DNA of 64,000 bases from Tetraselmis striata (GCA_006384855.1 VCJN01002899.1:1-64000); one strand, 5' to 3'; shown: positions 9,732 to 20,936, numbered from the stretch's first letter. Notes: generated by a model from the sequence alone, not told the origin. Numbers and translations are program-made.

Positions 9732-10605
9732 GACAATCGCACGGTGCTCTGCGCCGTGAGGGACCGTGTGCTCGGCATCATCGGTGCACGTTAAACCTCC
9801 GCAGCGATGGCGTTCCGCTGCTAGGTTGTTCATGGGCCGCCCAATCGCGCAGAGCGGGCGTGCCAGCCGCGCCAGCCCGTATGGCGTGGCACGCCGGCGC
9901 TTTTCCCATCGCGCGCCGGCCCCGCGTTGCTCGCCCGCCAGCGTGACGTCCGACACTCCTGTAGTATCAGCCGTCCATGGTGCTTGCAGCCCGGATCCCT
10001 CCGACCTCTGCTTGCCTTCGGCGTGGCGGGAGTCCGTCACCCTTGCGCGAGACGACACCCGAGTTGTTACCCTGCTGACATCCCGGCGCGTCGTGCGCTG
10101 ATCTGCCGGGTTTTTACTACTGCTTCCGACGTGTGGCGCCGCCGGAGCTTTCGTCTAAAACTACTGGCCACCTTATCGCGCGCGACGTGTCACTGGAGCG
10201 CTACTCGAGCGCCTCGTGGTGGAAACGTTGGAGAGGGGGCCGAATCGCATCTTCTTGCGCGTGTCGTCGCGACACTACGGTCCCTGCGTGAGCCTGGCGT
10301 CCCGCGTTCGCCTGCACGATCGGCTCCGCGGCGCTTCCGATGCGTCGCGCGAGCCGTGCTCGTTGTTCGGCAAGTGGAGCGTCCGCAGCTTGCGCACAAG
10401 CGATGGACGGGGAGCGTGGAGACAGCCGCCGCTCGTGTGGCCGGCCCGCGCATCCGTCGGTGTGTTGTTTGTTCTCAAACACCGGCCTAGCGGGCACGTG
10501 GGAAGCGCGCGCCGCCAGGCCGCTGTGGCCTTCGGCTTCCTTGGCAAAACTGGCTGTGCCTCCCTCTGCCCAGTGCCTACCTGCCTGCTCATGGAAGTAG
10601 TTTAA
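9732..10605. other. Core between the two identical direct repeats
   Basis: 874 bp, GC-rich, with overlapping open frames on both strands (for example 9927-10490 plus) that lack any recognised motif. Composition, not coding, probably keeps them open. If the flanking repeats are terminal repeats, this would be a miniature non-coding retroelement (TRIM-like); otherwise it is the spacer of a recent duplication. Confidence 0.4.
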
Positions 10606-10609
10606 TCGT

Positions 10610-10876
10610 TGTTAAGTATTAACTGAGGTTAGAAAACGACAACGGAGTGATGCCCCAATCCTATAGCGGTGCCAGCCCTAGTCGGCCGTGTGCAATCGGC
10701 GCCACGATGCTCCGGAAATTTCCGGAATCTTCCTGCGCCGATTTGTACGTCGGCCGCCGGCATCCCCGGCACCGGAGGGTTGGTGGCAGCAGCTCTAGAC
10801 CCTTCAACAGCACTGGCTATTTAGGCGGGACACGGACTCGGCACAGTCCATCCCTTTTGCTGTTGCTTGCGCAACA
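10610..10876 (+). repeat. Direct repeat, right copy
   Basis: Perfect copy of 9465-9731. The lack of a single difference means that the duplication or insertion is recent or that the copies are homogenised. Confidence 0.8.
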
Positions 10877-11076
10877 CCCACCCTCCACTCCCATTCTGGT
10901 TGTCTTGCCAGGCCTCAGCGCCGATGTAATTCACCGACACTGGTCCTTTTTCGATATTTGCCCTTTTTCCCGACAGCATGGGGGGGGATGCCGCTGGGTT
11001 TTTCTTATTTCGCCCCCGGGTTACGGTCGGACTACTTTTTACGCGATGGGGCGCTAAGGCCTGCCGGTTCGACCGC

Positions 11077-12079
11077 GTGTTACATACTCTACACTGCTAT
11101 ACTATGTACAACTGGAGCCGAACAAGGAGCAAAGAACTTGCGACTGAGGCGCACGAGAACGAGTACTTCGCTTGGCTTGTACTCGTTCTCGTACGCCTCA
11201 GTCGCCAGTTCTTCGGCTTAGGTCCTAAGGGGGCTGTCACAACTCCGAAACCAAATGCCACAGCCCCCTTAGGACTTAGGCCGAAGAGCCGTCTAGCCAT
11301 AGATAGTCCTAAAGCAGGAGCTGAGTATGAGGGCCCATTGGATTGTTATTCCACACGGCCAGGAATATAATGAGCAGAGATTTGGGAAAAGGGATTCCTA
11401 CAGTACCGAAACTTGGTAAAACTTGGGTGACTGGCCCGGCGGTGGTTTTGCCGGCCTATTTATATTCGTTGGTTTCCGTCATTCCGTACGCTGCGTATTG
11501 ATTCCAATTTCCGCCACTTGTGCGGCGTGTTACTACTATACTATAATACTGAAATCGACGTGTTCTATCCTAATCCGCGGCCCGTCGCTAGTTTAGTAAC
11601 ACACAACTAACCACGGACATGTTCCTAGCACCTTCGTATGTCCGCACCACAGCGGTAATATTCATTTGCTATTTGTGCACACGAGAAGTTACTCGCACAT
11701 GCTATGGCGTTCTAGATGGTTCTAGCACCTATTGTCAATACACTACTAAGCCGGCGCTCTACCTAACGCTAGGTGATACCATCGCGTACAACAATCATGT
11801 ACCGCGATGTTGCTGCTGGTACGCATGCGTACTTACAAGTTACTCGCACCCCACGAGTACTCATAATACGGTTGTACCTGCTGGTCACCTCGTAGTCACT
11901 CGTATTGTCGCCTCGGCGTCCTCGTCCTCGTACCTCGCCTTCGCTTGTACTCGCACTCACTGTGCTCGCTCTCGTACTTCGCTTGGGTTGTACTCGTTCT
12001 CGTACGCCTCAGTCGCCAGTATTGCGCTCCTTCTTCGGCTCCGGCAGTACATAGTTTAGCAATGTAGAGTATATAACAC
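11077..12079. mobile_element. Foldback element with ~90-bp inverted ends
   Basis: Ends 11077-11166 and 11990-12079 are inverted copies at roughly 85 percent identity, opening GTGTTAYATACTCTACA. The inner part of the left arm is at once followed by its own inverted copy (27-bp arms, 11138-11207), and then by a second hairpin (11210-11286). A third, solitary copy of this end lies at 42893-42998. The ~700-bp interior, rich in tac/gta steps, has no convincing gene. It looks like a non-autonomous foldback or MITE; no target duplication was found. Confidence 0.65.
11210..11286. repeat. Hairpin, 27-bp arms
   Basis: CTTCGGCTTAGGTCCTAAGG... pairs with ...CCTTAGGACTTAGGCCGAAG with two mismatches across a ~23-base loop. 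It lies inside the left part of the foldback element and may be a smaller insertion in its own right. Confidence 0.7.
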
Positions 12080-13541
12080 TGCTGGCTGGCTGGCGGGCGG
12101 GGGCAATCTTGCATGCGGAGCGGAGCCGGAATGCACCAAAAGTAATGTCATTACCTCGTGGCGTCATGTCCTGTCCTTCCCCGTCATGGCTTGCCCCGTT
12201 CGACTTGACCTGCCGGCAAAGTGGGGGGGGGGGGGGGGGGGGGGGGGGCTCGACGCCGGCAATTAGTCGGTAATATAGTGCTCTAACCGCGCGACCGATC
12301 GCAGATAGAATCCTCGCCGCCAGACGCAACCGCGACGACCGGTAACACCCCGAAGCTGCGCGGCTAGTCCCGAGGGAGGGCCGTTGCAGTGATGACGACC
12401 GGCTAGCTGGCTCGCGCTAGGGTGTTGGTAACGGCTGGCGGGCTGACGGGCGGTGAACTCGGCGGAGCGGGCTGTGTCGCGGCTGCTTAAGGACAGTACT
12501 TCGCTTAAAACATGTTACAACGGCTGAGAAGTGAAAAGTGATGAGAGGTTGATGATAACAACGACATACTTGTGGGTGATGCAATACTATTGCCGCCCTT
12601 GTAACGATTTAAAGCTGGCAAGTTATATCGTTACTTACTGTCGGGACATAATGTCCGGCGTTAACGACTTGAAACGATGTCACTACCCGCCGATTACGCT
12701 GAGTCGATATAGCGTGACTACTGTCCGGGTTGGTGACATACTCGTATTAACGATCGTTCTGGGGCATAAAAAGCTACCGCACTTGTAGCGATTCATCGTT
12801 GACACTACAATATAGCGTGACTAGTAACATTGTGCGATGGGGACATATTGCCCGGGATTGATGATAACAACGACATACTTGTATGAACGACCGTGGGGGA
12901 TAAATACAACCGCCCATGTTCCCTTGACCTCCGCCACTGTGCGAAGAGGCCAATCCGCGTCTAAGAAGCGGTCTCTCCGGTTTGGCGATCCGTCACAACC
13001 CGCCCCAGTGGAGTCGCACCAACCGAGCATAATACCGTCCGCATTGTCAGAGAACTTGACGAATCTGAAACCAACAATGACAAAATCGTTCACACCGGCT
13101 CACGTAGGTACTCGTTTCTGAAGACCGCAAATGGGTCTCAAATCCTAGATGTGAAGCTGCCAACCCTTTTTGGCTACGTAGTGGCACGCGCTACGTGCGT
13201 ATTACTAGCACGTGACCGCTCGCACTCCTCCCTCGTCATCCCGCCGTCAGCCCCATCCCTGACCGTGAAACACAAGACGAGGCACCTGAAGGCCACCACA
13301 TGCCTACGTTAGGGCTCTGCTACCGCGGTATGCGCGTGATGGTGCCGACCGGTGTGTCCGATTGACATGACGGTGGTCACGTGGGCTCTGAGTTTTGATC
13401 AAATGACGGTATATTTGACTATATCAACCGGATACTAATTATTACTCGTATTCGTTTCGCTAGTTGCATCTCAGGATTGTGACCCCGGTTGACATAGCTT
13501 CAAGCCCGGGAGGATTTCATTAGCGAGTAGCTAGGGAACCG
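12080..13541. other. No gene seen
   Basis: Contains a 28-base G run (about 12222-12249) and a 25-bp direct repeat (TTGATGATAACAACGACATA plus CTTGT) at 12549-12573 and 12858-12882, with TATAGCGTGACTA also repeated, suggesting an old ~300-bp duplication. Open frames are short and featureless. Confidence 0.5.
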
Positions 13542-14165
13542 TTGTGTTGCAGCTGTAGTGATTTGCTTGAGTCTTGTGTGCCGGCACAACGTAGTGGGAT
13601 TTGCGGCCGTCGGCAAAGACGCGCAAAAGCCGCCGGTCATGAGGCAGCATCCGATCTCATAAGGGCTTCGGGGAGCGAGCCTCACGCTGTTCGCCAGGCG
13701 AGGGCGGTTTTTATTGGGCCGGGCTCGTCAAGCGGGGGAGCCTCGCTTGTTGGGTCTCCTCCCGACGGCGGCACGACAGGTCGCCCGATGACGCTTGCTC
13801 AGGGTGTGCGTGACACAAGTTTCGTCAACAACATTTTGTGCACGCCATTCGACCTCTTTGGCACATGTGTTCACCGCAAACTCACGTATATACGAGACAA
13901 TGCTCGCGTTTTAATTGTGCCGACACCTGTACATTGCGATACATTATTGCTTCCGCGGGTGTTATGCCGTGTGAATTTGGTACCACTCATTTTATTATGC
14001 GCAGGCTATTACCATGCATATGCCGGATCATTATGCCGTATTGCATACGCGTATTGCGTCACCCGCTTGAGAAGTTTCATGACGACGTGCTTCTCAGTCT
14101 GGCGTCCCTGTGGCATATGTAACGCCCAAGTAGTAGCGGCGCTACGAGTTTTGCCCGGACTCTAG
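13542..14165 (+). CDS. Open frame of 207 codons, unrecognised
   Basis: Begins MCCSCSDLLESC; the second half is rich in hydrophobic and Cys residues (for example LVPLILLCAGYYHAYAGSL), which could be a membrane segment. No motif, no splice pattern, no repeat copy in the window supports it, and the amino-acid composition fits chance translation of this GC-rich DNA. Kept only as the longest frame in an otherwise empty 2.7 kb. Confidence 0.15.
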   Translation: MCCSCSDLLESCVPAQRSGICGRRQRRAKAAGHEAASDLIRASGSEPHAVRQARAVFIGPGSSSGGASLVGSPPDGGTTGRPMTLAQGVRDTSFVNNILCTPFDLFGTCVHRKLTYIRDNARVLIVPTPVHCDTLLLPRVLCRVNLVPLILLCAGYYHAYAGSLCRIAYAYCVTRLRSFMTTCFSVWRPCGICNAQVVAALRVLPGL

Positions 14166-14810
14166 ATGGGCGCCATAACTCCGTTACACGAGGTTCCTTC
14201 ATATGTTAGTTAGCTGACGCGGCGGCGGGCGGGCGGCGGGCGGGCGGCGAATGTCGGTCGGCCGGTCCATCGCCTATGTAACAAGACTTTCCCATCGCCG
14301 CGCGGCCTCTTGCAATGCCTCGCGAGGCACTATCAAAACTTCTCTCTCAGCACCCCCTCTGCCGCCCCCGACGGCAGCTATAGTCCTCCCGCCGTGGTCT
14401 TCAGTCGGCATTCGGTAGCAGCGTTCAAGCGGGTGGACCCGGGCCCGCCGCACATGTGCAATCGTCGACTGCGCCGGCGGATCGTGCTGAGAACTGTGCT
14501 GCAGCACCGCCACCGCAGCCGAATGTGCAGGGCAGCCTAGCGCAGCGTCGCCAAGCGAGAGCGGCTCTGTCCCTCCTGCCCACTCTGCTCGTCCGACTGG
14601 CAACTAGAAGCTGCGCTACATCCCCAAGCCCGTCATACTCCTCCCGCCGATGTCCACCTCCGCACGCCTGCTGCGACATTCCGCCGTGTCGCGGGCGGAG
14701 TCTGTGCGGGGACACACACACACAGCTATCTAACATACTACATGTTGCAATAGCTTTCCCACAGCTATTGCTAGCGCGGAGGGCCGTGGGGCTGAACAAC
14801 CTCTATGCGA
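14166..14810. other. No gene seen
   Basis: Contains a GGCGGGCGG-type simple repeat near 14220-14250 and a short CA run at 14709-14722. Frames on both strands are compositional. Confidence 0.5.
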
Positions 14811-15370
14811 ATGAGATGTGACATACGGGTGACGAAGCACTACGACTTATCCGTGAAGGCTGCTGCTGGTGGCGGCATGTCCATCCAGTTACGTACGAGT
14901 ACATCCGGCGGGATTGCCGGCGGGCGATAAACCCTTTTTGTAATCGTTGTGGTAGTCGTACTTGCGCGGTGACGCGTTACATGGCACTGACGTATAAGGG
15001 ACGAGGTTGTCCGTGTAGTACCGGGTAGTACGCGATACATATATTAAGCCGGTACCGGGTATCTAGTACGAACCCGGGCGCAATGGCGAATCGTCCTGTT
15101 GATAACCTACTACGACTATTAGTACATGGGAGCGCGAATTGCAGCCGTACTATTCGGCAATAAGGGGGCGGAATTTTGTGTACATTATAGCTAGCTATTA
15201 CTACCGAACGGGGCTTGCCCGCCGTCCGATCAAAGGTCATCAGACATGCGGTTTGGCTCACGTTTGGTAACGAGTGATCACGTTACATAAATATTCGCGA
15301 GGAGGATGGGGGAGGGGGGGGGGGGGGGGGGGGGGGTGGTCAGGCAGCGGTTTGCCGAAGAATGTTTGAA

Positions 15371-16092
15371 TTACAATATTGTGCCGTTGGGGCATGTGGC
15401 GGGGGGGGGGGGGGGGGGGGGGGGGGGGGCTACTGCTTGTTCATGCTTGTTCTTGCGTGCCCGGGGGACCCGCCACTTCGACGACCTTGCTGCCTCCGCC
15501 TCCGCCCCCGACTCCGCGACCGTCGGTTTCTTACCTCGGCGCTTCTTCACTGGCCTCTTCCGTTGCTTGTCGGCGTCCGACTGCTTCTTGTCGGCGGCGT
15601 TCAACCAACACAGCTCCTTCTCAGTTAGGGGTGGGCGGGGCAGCGGCGCGTACGGGGGGAGAACGGCGGCCGTCAGTTTCTTCACCACCCCGGGAGGCTG
15701 TGCCGTCGACGATGCCGCCATGAGCTTCCTTGCCTTGGCGTCGGGACGCCCCCTGTGCCCAGACGCCCACAACAAGCCACAATCGTATCGCCTATAAGCG
15801 GCTGAGGATGCGGCCTCCTCGGCCACCACGAGTCTCGCCGCTGGCACTGTTAGTGGAAGCCTTACTTGGCGTTGAGGTGGGCCTTACGGCGCTCCCGGAC
15901 GAACCTGCGCGCGGCACAAGTTAGCCACGAGTGGATGCATGCTTATGTGGGGCGGGGTGGAGTGTTTTGTTGCGTGCCCACCTTGTCACGCTTTTCCTCA
16001 TGTCTTTCTTCTCCTTCTCGATGCCGGCGGCACGGACACGCGAGACAACAAGGCCCGCCGCCCACTTTTGCCCGGGAGACGAGATCTGCCAT
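15371..16092 (-). pseudogene. Element A minus-strand gene, internally deleted copy
   Basis: The ATG at 16092 opens MADLVSRAK-like sequence, as in copy 2, but the central coding part seen there is missing. Downstream, LVVSRVRAAGIEKEKKDMRK and a basic tail (KQRKRPVKKRRGKKPTVAES, then RARKNKHEQ) are recognisable and end next to a long G run. The Lys/Arg-rich tail would serve as a nuclear signal or nucleic-acid-binding tail. Function unknown. At least one intron is likely between the two parts (about 15850-15960). Confidence 0.4.
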
Positions 16093-16538
16093 TGCGATGT
16101 GAGCGGTGAAGGGGGGGGGGGGGGGGGGGAGGTGGAGAAAGTAACACCCAGCAGTCGACGATCGCCTTCCGGAGCAGTCAACGACAAAGCGGAGGCGAGG
16201 AGCAGCGCGCCACTACTATTTATATGCACGTATTGTGAAGGGCTAGTCGGTGCGGCATTGTGTCGGCCTAATTTCGCAATGTTTATTGTTGAAGTAGCCC
16301 GGCGTAATGAATACGTGGTTTCACCGAGTGAATCCGGGATAATATATGCGGTAGGGCGCGCGTATATGTGCGCGACGAATGTGCGCCCCGTTGTGCAGCA
16401 TCGTTGTGCGGCGTTGTGCACCGATGTGCACAAAGATGTGCACGACATGTAGGGGCGGAGCGGGCGAGTGTCCGCCCCTCCACCCAGCGCCGCAAATCTT
16501 CGTGCGTGGGCACCCCCCCCCCCATTACACCTGCCGCC

Positions 16539-18064
16539 ATGTCAAACAATGTTAAATCCCCCGAGCTCCTCGTTGAGGTAGATGCGACGAGGAGGTTGCA
16601 AGCCTACCTCGAGTGGCAACATGATGGTGGTACCTATGACCCCGTACACCTGGAGCTGTTGAGGCTTCCCGGACAAGACGCCGCGCATGCCTTGCTGAGA
16701 AGGTTCCCTAATGTGGTCCCGACGCCAGACCCGGATCTGAACGCTGCCATGCTGCTAGAGGTGGGTTTGTTGTCGCACATCGCACAAGACTTGGTTGGTT
16801 TCAGCGAAGGACGCGGCGAAGGAACGAAGGGAGTACAAACGTCGTGGTTCTGAGCATGGTGTTGAGCATGGTGTGTGTGCCCCGGACTACACCAACATGT
16901 CATCCTGCCTCCGGAAGACCTGGACGTTGCAGGCCACGCGCGAGTGAAGCCGTATGACGGTGAAAAGGAGGGCAAAGTCGACCCGTGGAAGCTGTGGCAT
17001 TGGGCAAGGAGTTCGCTAGAGACATGGGTCGGCAAGAAGCAAAGGCAGATGAAGAGGTGCCCCCCCCCCGCCCCCTTCAACCCCTGACTCGTAGTGCGTC
17101 GCTTATTCTGAGCGTGTGCCTTGCAGGAAGGCCTTGTTTGCCGCCTTGCTGGAATTGCGGCTCGTGGCTGGTGCCGAGAAGGCCGGCGAGCTAGCACCAA
17201 GGGTTTGGTCGTGGCCGGTGATCGCGTTGTTGTTAACCCCGGCGGATGCCCCCGCTCAGATCACCCACATTGATGGTCAAGCTCCAAATCTGCAGGCCAT
17301 CCTTGCATGTACGTGCCACTGCCGCCCCACTGAGGTGTACCGCGGGCCAAAAGTGAGCTTCAGAGATGCCGTGAAGCACATTCGGTACCCTGTGCGCCCC
17401 CCCCCCCCCCCCCCAGGCCGCTGGCGGGGGCGGGGGCGGGGGCAAGGACTGAGTGCCATCCATGTGTTGACATGGAAAGGGCCACGAGGATCACCGCCTC
17501 ACGGAGAGGATGCTGGCGGAGACAGATCCGGGAGCTGCCGAGTTCATCATGAGCCACAAGAACTTGATGCAGCCCTTGGAGGACTTGGAGCGTGGCATGG
17601 GTGTCCCCGAGGAGGACAGGCCCTACATGAAACAATACCATGGGTACATGTTTGGGTCGGACACGACGCACCGCGGGCCCGCGGGCGCCCTAGTTGAGCT
17701 GCCCGGCGGTAACCTCTGTCCCAAGTGTCGCGGGCGTGGCAATGTCCGCTTGTACGGGCAGGGGCACCTTCTGGGACTGCCCGGCTGCGGCCGTGCGGGC
17801 GACCCTACCCGACACACGCCGTTGCTGGCAGCCTACAACGAGGCACTCTACCCACGCATCACCCCCCGCAGTGATGCTACGGAGAAACGCAATCACGAGT
17901 TGGCGGCGCAGTATGTGGCCCACTTTGGGGATCATGCTGTGTTGCCAAAGCATTTGTACAGTGACGAGGACTACGCCAGCATCGATTCCCGCGCGAAGGA
18001 GCTGCGGCTTGCCGCTGAGGCTGCGGCTCCTGCTGCTGCCGCTGCCGCCTCCATCCCGCCGTAG
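16539..18064 (+). CDS. Element A plus-strand gene, unknown, with Cys-rich C-terminal module
   Basis: The first exon starts MSNNVKSPELLVEVD at 16539 and is acidic/Leu-rich (LELLRLPGQDAAHALLRRF). Coding sequence resumes around 17110-17390 (KALFAALLELRLVAGAEKAG) and finally 17510-18064, a 184-codon frame ending in an Ala-rich tail. The last exon holds CPKCRGRGNVRLYGQGHLLG followed by CGR, plausibly a zinc-binding knuckle, and a charged helix. Middle exons are hard to fix because frames change around 16800-17090 and a C run lies at 17397. The gene is divergent from the minus gene with ~450 bp between, suggesting a shared promoter. No family recognised. Confidence 0.45.
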
Positions 18065-18109
18065 ACGGTCGATCGGGTCTGGCAGCTCCGCCCGTGCTTG
18101 TAAATAAGC

Positions 18110-18485
18110 GACAATGGATCACGTCATGCTCCGGTTGTACTCCTACACTTCCTCCAGTTTGTGGGGGGGGGGGGGGGGGGGGGGTCCTGTTCTTCTTACT
18201 TGCATCGGTGGACGTGCTGGATATGGAGGTCACCGGGCACATCGCGTGCTTCCGGAGTAGTTCATGCGCGCCTCCTCGTCTTGTTTGCAATCGTCGCCCC
18301 TAATCCAATGCAGGGTGAGTAGCGGGACGCTGTGCCCCCCCCCCCCCCCCCGGGTATATGTAAACAAATATCCAGCCGTGCATGCGCCGCAATCGGTGCC
18401 CAATGAGCGGGGTATGTGACAGTGGTTTCGGAGCAGTGCAAGCATTCCGTGCGTGCACAAGCACGTACGACTAGGAATGAGGCGG
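18110..18485. other. Spacer between element A gene and satellite
   Basis: Holds two homopolymer runs (G at 18163-18184, C at 18337-18351) and no coding signal. Its last part (GGTTTCGGAGCAGTGCA at about 18424) already resembles sequence of the long satellite unit. Confidence 0.5.
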
Positions 18486-18489
18486 GGGT

Positions 18490-19535
18490 TGCGGATGGAG
18501 TGCATGCATTGGCGGTGCATAGAATAGCGTGTGGCTGGGGTTTTGGCTGTATCGGACACCGTATTCCCATCCATCCGGCACGGAATGTCCGGTTTTCACA
18601 CATTTGTGTGTAAATATAGAGTGCATATTACGCGTCTTTTATGCCGGGTGGATGGGCATCCGGCGTCCGATGCACCCCAAGTATTTGCAGCACGCTACTC
18701 TATGCACCGCCAATGCACTCCGCCAACCCCGCCTCCATCCGCGTGGGAACCGGTAGTAAGTGTTCTTGTGTGCGCAAATCGTGACATCATTACACGGCGG
18801 GAATTGCAATTGGCGGTGGATAATGTGAAGACATTTTCGAAATCGATGGAGAATGAGGCGGTGCTGGCGGAGTGCATTGGCGGTGCATAGAATAGCGTGT
18901 GGCTGGGGTTTTGGCTGTATCGGACGCCGTATTCCCATCCATCCGGCACGGAATGTCCGGTTTTCACACATTTGTGTGTAAATATAGAGTGCATATTACG
19001 CGTCTTTTATGCCGGGTGGATGGGCATCCGGCGTCCGATGCACCCCAAGTATTTGCAGCACGCTACTCTATGCACCGCCAATGCACTCCGCCAACCCCGC
19101 CTCCGTCCGCGTGGGAACCGGTAGTAAGTGTTGTTGTGTGCGCGCATCGTGACATCATTACACGGTGGGAATTGCAATTAGCGGTGGATATGTATGTGAA
19201 GGCATTTTCGAAATCGATGGAGAATGAGGCGGTGCTGGCGGAGTGCATTGGCGGTGCATAGAATAGCATGTTGCTGGGGTTTTGGCTGCATCGGACGCCG
19301 TATTCCCATCCATCCGGCACGGAATGTCCGGTTTTCACACATTTGTGTGAATATAGTGTGAATATTACGCGCCCTTTACGCCGGGTGGATGGGCATCCGG
19401 CGTCCGATGCACTCCGACTCTCACCAACACGCTACTCTATGCACCGCCAATGCACTCCGCCAACCCCGCATGTTTTCGCGCGCGTCCTACGTTGCATTGT
19501 ATATAATTATATACATACGTATATGTACTGCTCCG
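18490..19535 (-). repeat. Satellite, short array (~370-bp units), inverted relative to 55.4-64 kb
   Basis: GCATTGGCGGTGCATAGAAT recurs at about 18508, 18878 and 19248, a 370-bp spacing. The monomer is the reverse complement of the one filling 55.4-64 kb. The distal part (19380-19535) contains the extra block with CGCGCGTCCTACGTTGCATT and TACGTATATGTACTG that marks long units in the right array. Units are more diverged than on the right. Confidence 0.9.
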
Positions 19536-20549
19536 AAACCAGCCCAAACTTAATGAGTGCACAAGTGTAAATGCGGGGGGGGGGGGGGGGGGGGGGGGGG
19601 GTGGCGGCGGGGGCTCCACTCACACATACCCCGGCGATGCATGACAGATATTATAAGCCGTGGCGGGTCGGCGGGCCGACCCGGCGGGGGGGCGGGGGGG
19701 GGGGGGGGGGGGTCTATTCAACTACGCGTGCGACAGTGTCGTTTCGTGGAGCAGTATATGTGCCCCGCCTCATTTATACCGCCCCCTACCTGCGCTGCAT
19801 GGTCCACCCCTACGAATTACTTAGCACAAACCGCCATTACTTAATAGGAACCCAACACAGCCATGCCTATATGCCCGCTTTGGCGATCAACTTCTACGCA
19901 CTTTCCGTCCCTCAGCCGCCGGACATGGGGGTTAAGCCGCCAGCCTCGGCAGTTGATTAGCCAGACTTGGCATCCCGTACTGTGTCCATGGCTTCGCAGC
20001 TCTCCCGCCGGCACACGCCGAGTCCGGCGCCTGCTGCCGCCGGGTTGCGCACGCATGCACGCACGGTAATACGCCGCCCACGGCGCCACGCTCACTTATT
20101 CCACCACTACCAGCGGCTGCAGCTTCGCACGCCGTTCCGCCGACCTACGAAACGCACGAATCCCCCCCCCTCCCCGTCCCCGCGCCATGTATAATATATT
20201 CGAGGCGACTATGCGGGGCGCATCACACGCCGCGGCGTGGGTCGGCGGAGTGGCGGGCGGCGGGAGCCCTAATGGCTGGGCAGTATCCACACCCACACCG
20301 GCACCGCCGCTCACCTCCGACGCGGATGAATTACCTCCCAAAGGAAACATGCCAGTTGGTGGTAAGCGCAGCACGCGTGGGGTGCCGGTGCCTGTGTGAC
20401 GGAGCTGTCGCGTCAGGAACCGCACCGCAACCGCAACCGCATGTGGAGCAACACCTGGCGGTGCCGGCCCCACCTATGTCTAGGGCCACCTCCTCACAGC
20501 ACCCCGCCACGACGGCGTCGGCCACCGCCGACGGCGCCGTTGCGGGGGG

Positions 20550-20936
20550 GTGGGGGACGCCCTGCCAGGCGACGATGATGCGCTTGATGCGCCGCGTAAG
20601 GAGGCGGAGGAGGCGGGGGTCGAGGAGACTGATAGGGCTGAGGGGGTTGTCGAGGCGAGCGAGGCTGCGCTCGCGCCACCTGCCCGTCATGCGTGCGTGT
20701 ATTGTGGCCAACGGACGAAGTGGGAGTGTTGCTGCGACGGCACCCCGGCTTTGTGCGGCCCCAAGTACCCATGCATGGCGACCCATCAGCGGGCAGTCCC
20801 CTGCCCGACCACGGCCGCGACGAGAGAGGAGTTCCGCCATGTCAGGGACGCGTTCCGCGACGCGACTCGCGCCGCCGTGTGTGAGGCTTCCGAGAAGGCA
20901 CGCGCGGCTGGTAGGGTGCGCAGGTCTGCGAGGTGA
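20550..20936 (+). CDS. Zinc-ribbon protein of element B (piggyBac-tail-like)
   Basis: 128-residue frame: an acidic first half (DDDALDAPRKEAEEAGVEE) and then CVYCGQRTKWECCCDGTPAL followed by CGPKYPCMATHQ. The spacing C-x2-C, C-x-C, LC, C-x3-H closely recalls the zinc ribbon at the C-terminus of piggyBac transposases. A basic helix (FRHVRDAFRDATRAAV) follows. The true start is upstream, since coding-like sequence continues from 20187 in neighbouring frames with at least one splice or break. No DDD transposase core was found upstream, so this may be an accessory DNA-binding protein. A copy lies at 53939-54412 minus. Confidence 0.45.
   Translation: MGDALPGDDDALDAPRKEAEEAGVEETDRAEGVVEASEAALAPPARHACVYCGQRTKWECCCDGTPALCGPKYPCMATHQRAVPCPTTAATREEFRHVRDAFRDATRAAVCEASEKARAAGRVRRSAR

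Larger units (their letters stand above)
14811..18110. mobile_element. Element A, copy 1 (two divergent unknown genes)
   Basis: 14811-16600 matches 46470-48595 in the same orientation at roughly 85-90 percent identity by eye, starting at GAGATGTGACATACGGGTGA. Both copies contain a minus-strand gene and, about 450 bp away, the start of a plus-strand gene. Copy 1 lacks about 470 bp of the minus gene present in copy 2 (between 47595 and 48083) but keeps the full plus gene, which copy 2 has lost. Ends are uncertain: the left boundary comes from where similarity stops, the right from the end of the plus gene. No TIR was found. Confidence 0.6.

Noticed and set aside
9502-9759. 85-codon frame repeated at 10647 with a different end
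   Set aside because: Its duplication only reflects the 267-bp direct repeat; the two differ after the repeat ends and neither has a motif.
13542-14165. Possible membrane protein gene
   Set aside because: Listed at low confidence only; hydrophobicity and Cys content fit random translation of the local composition and no copy or motif supports it.
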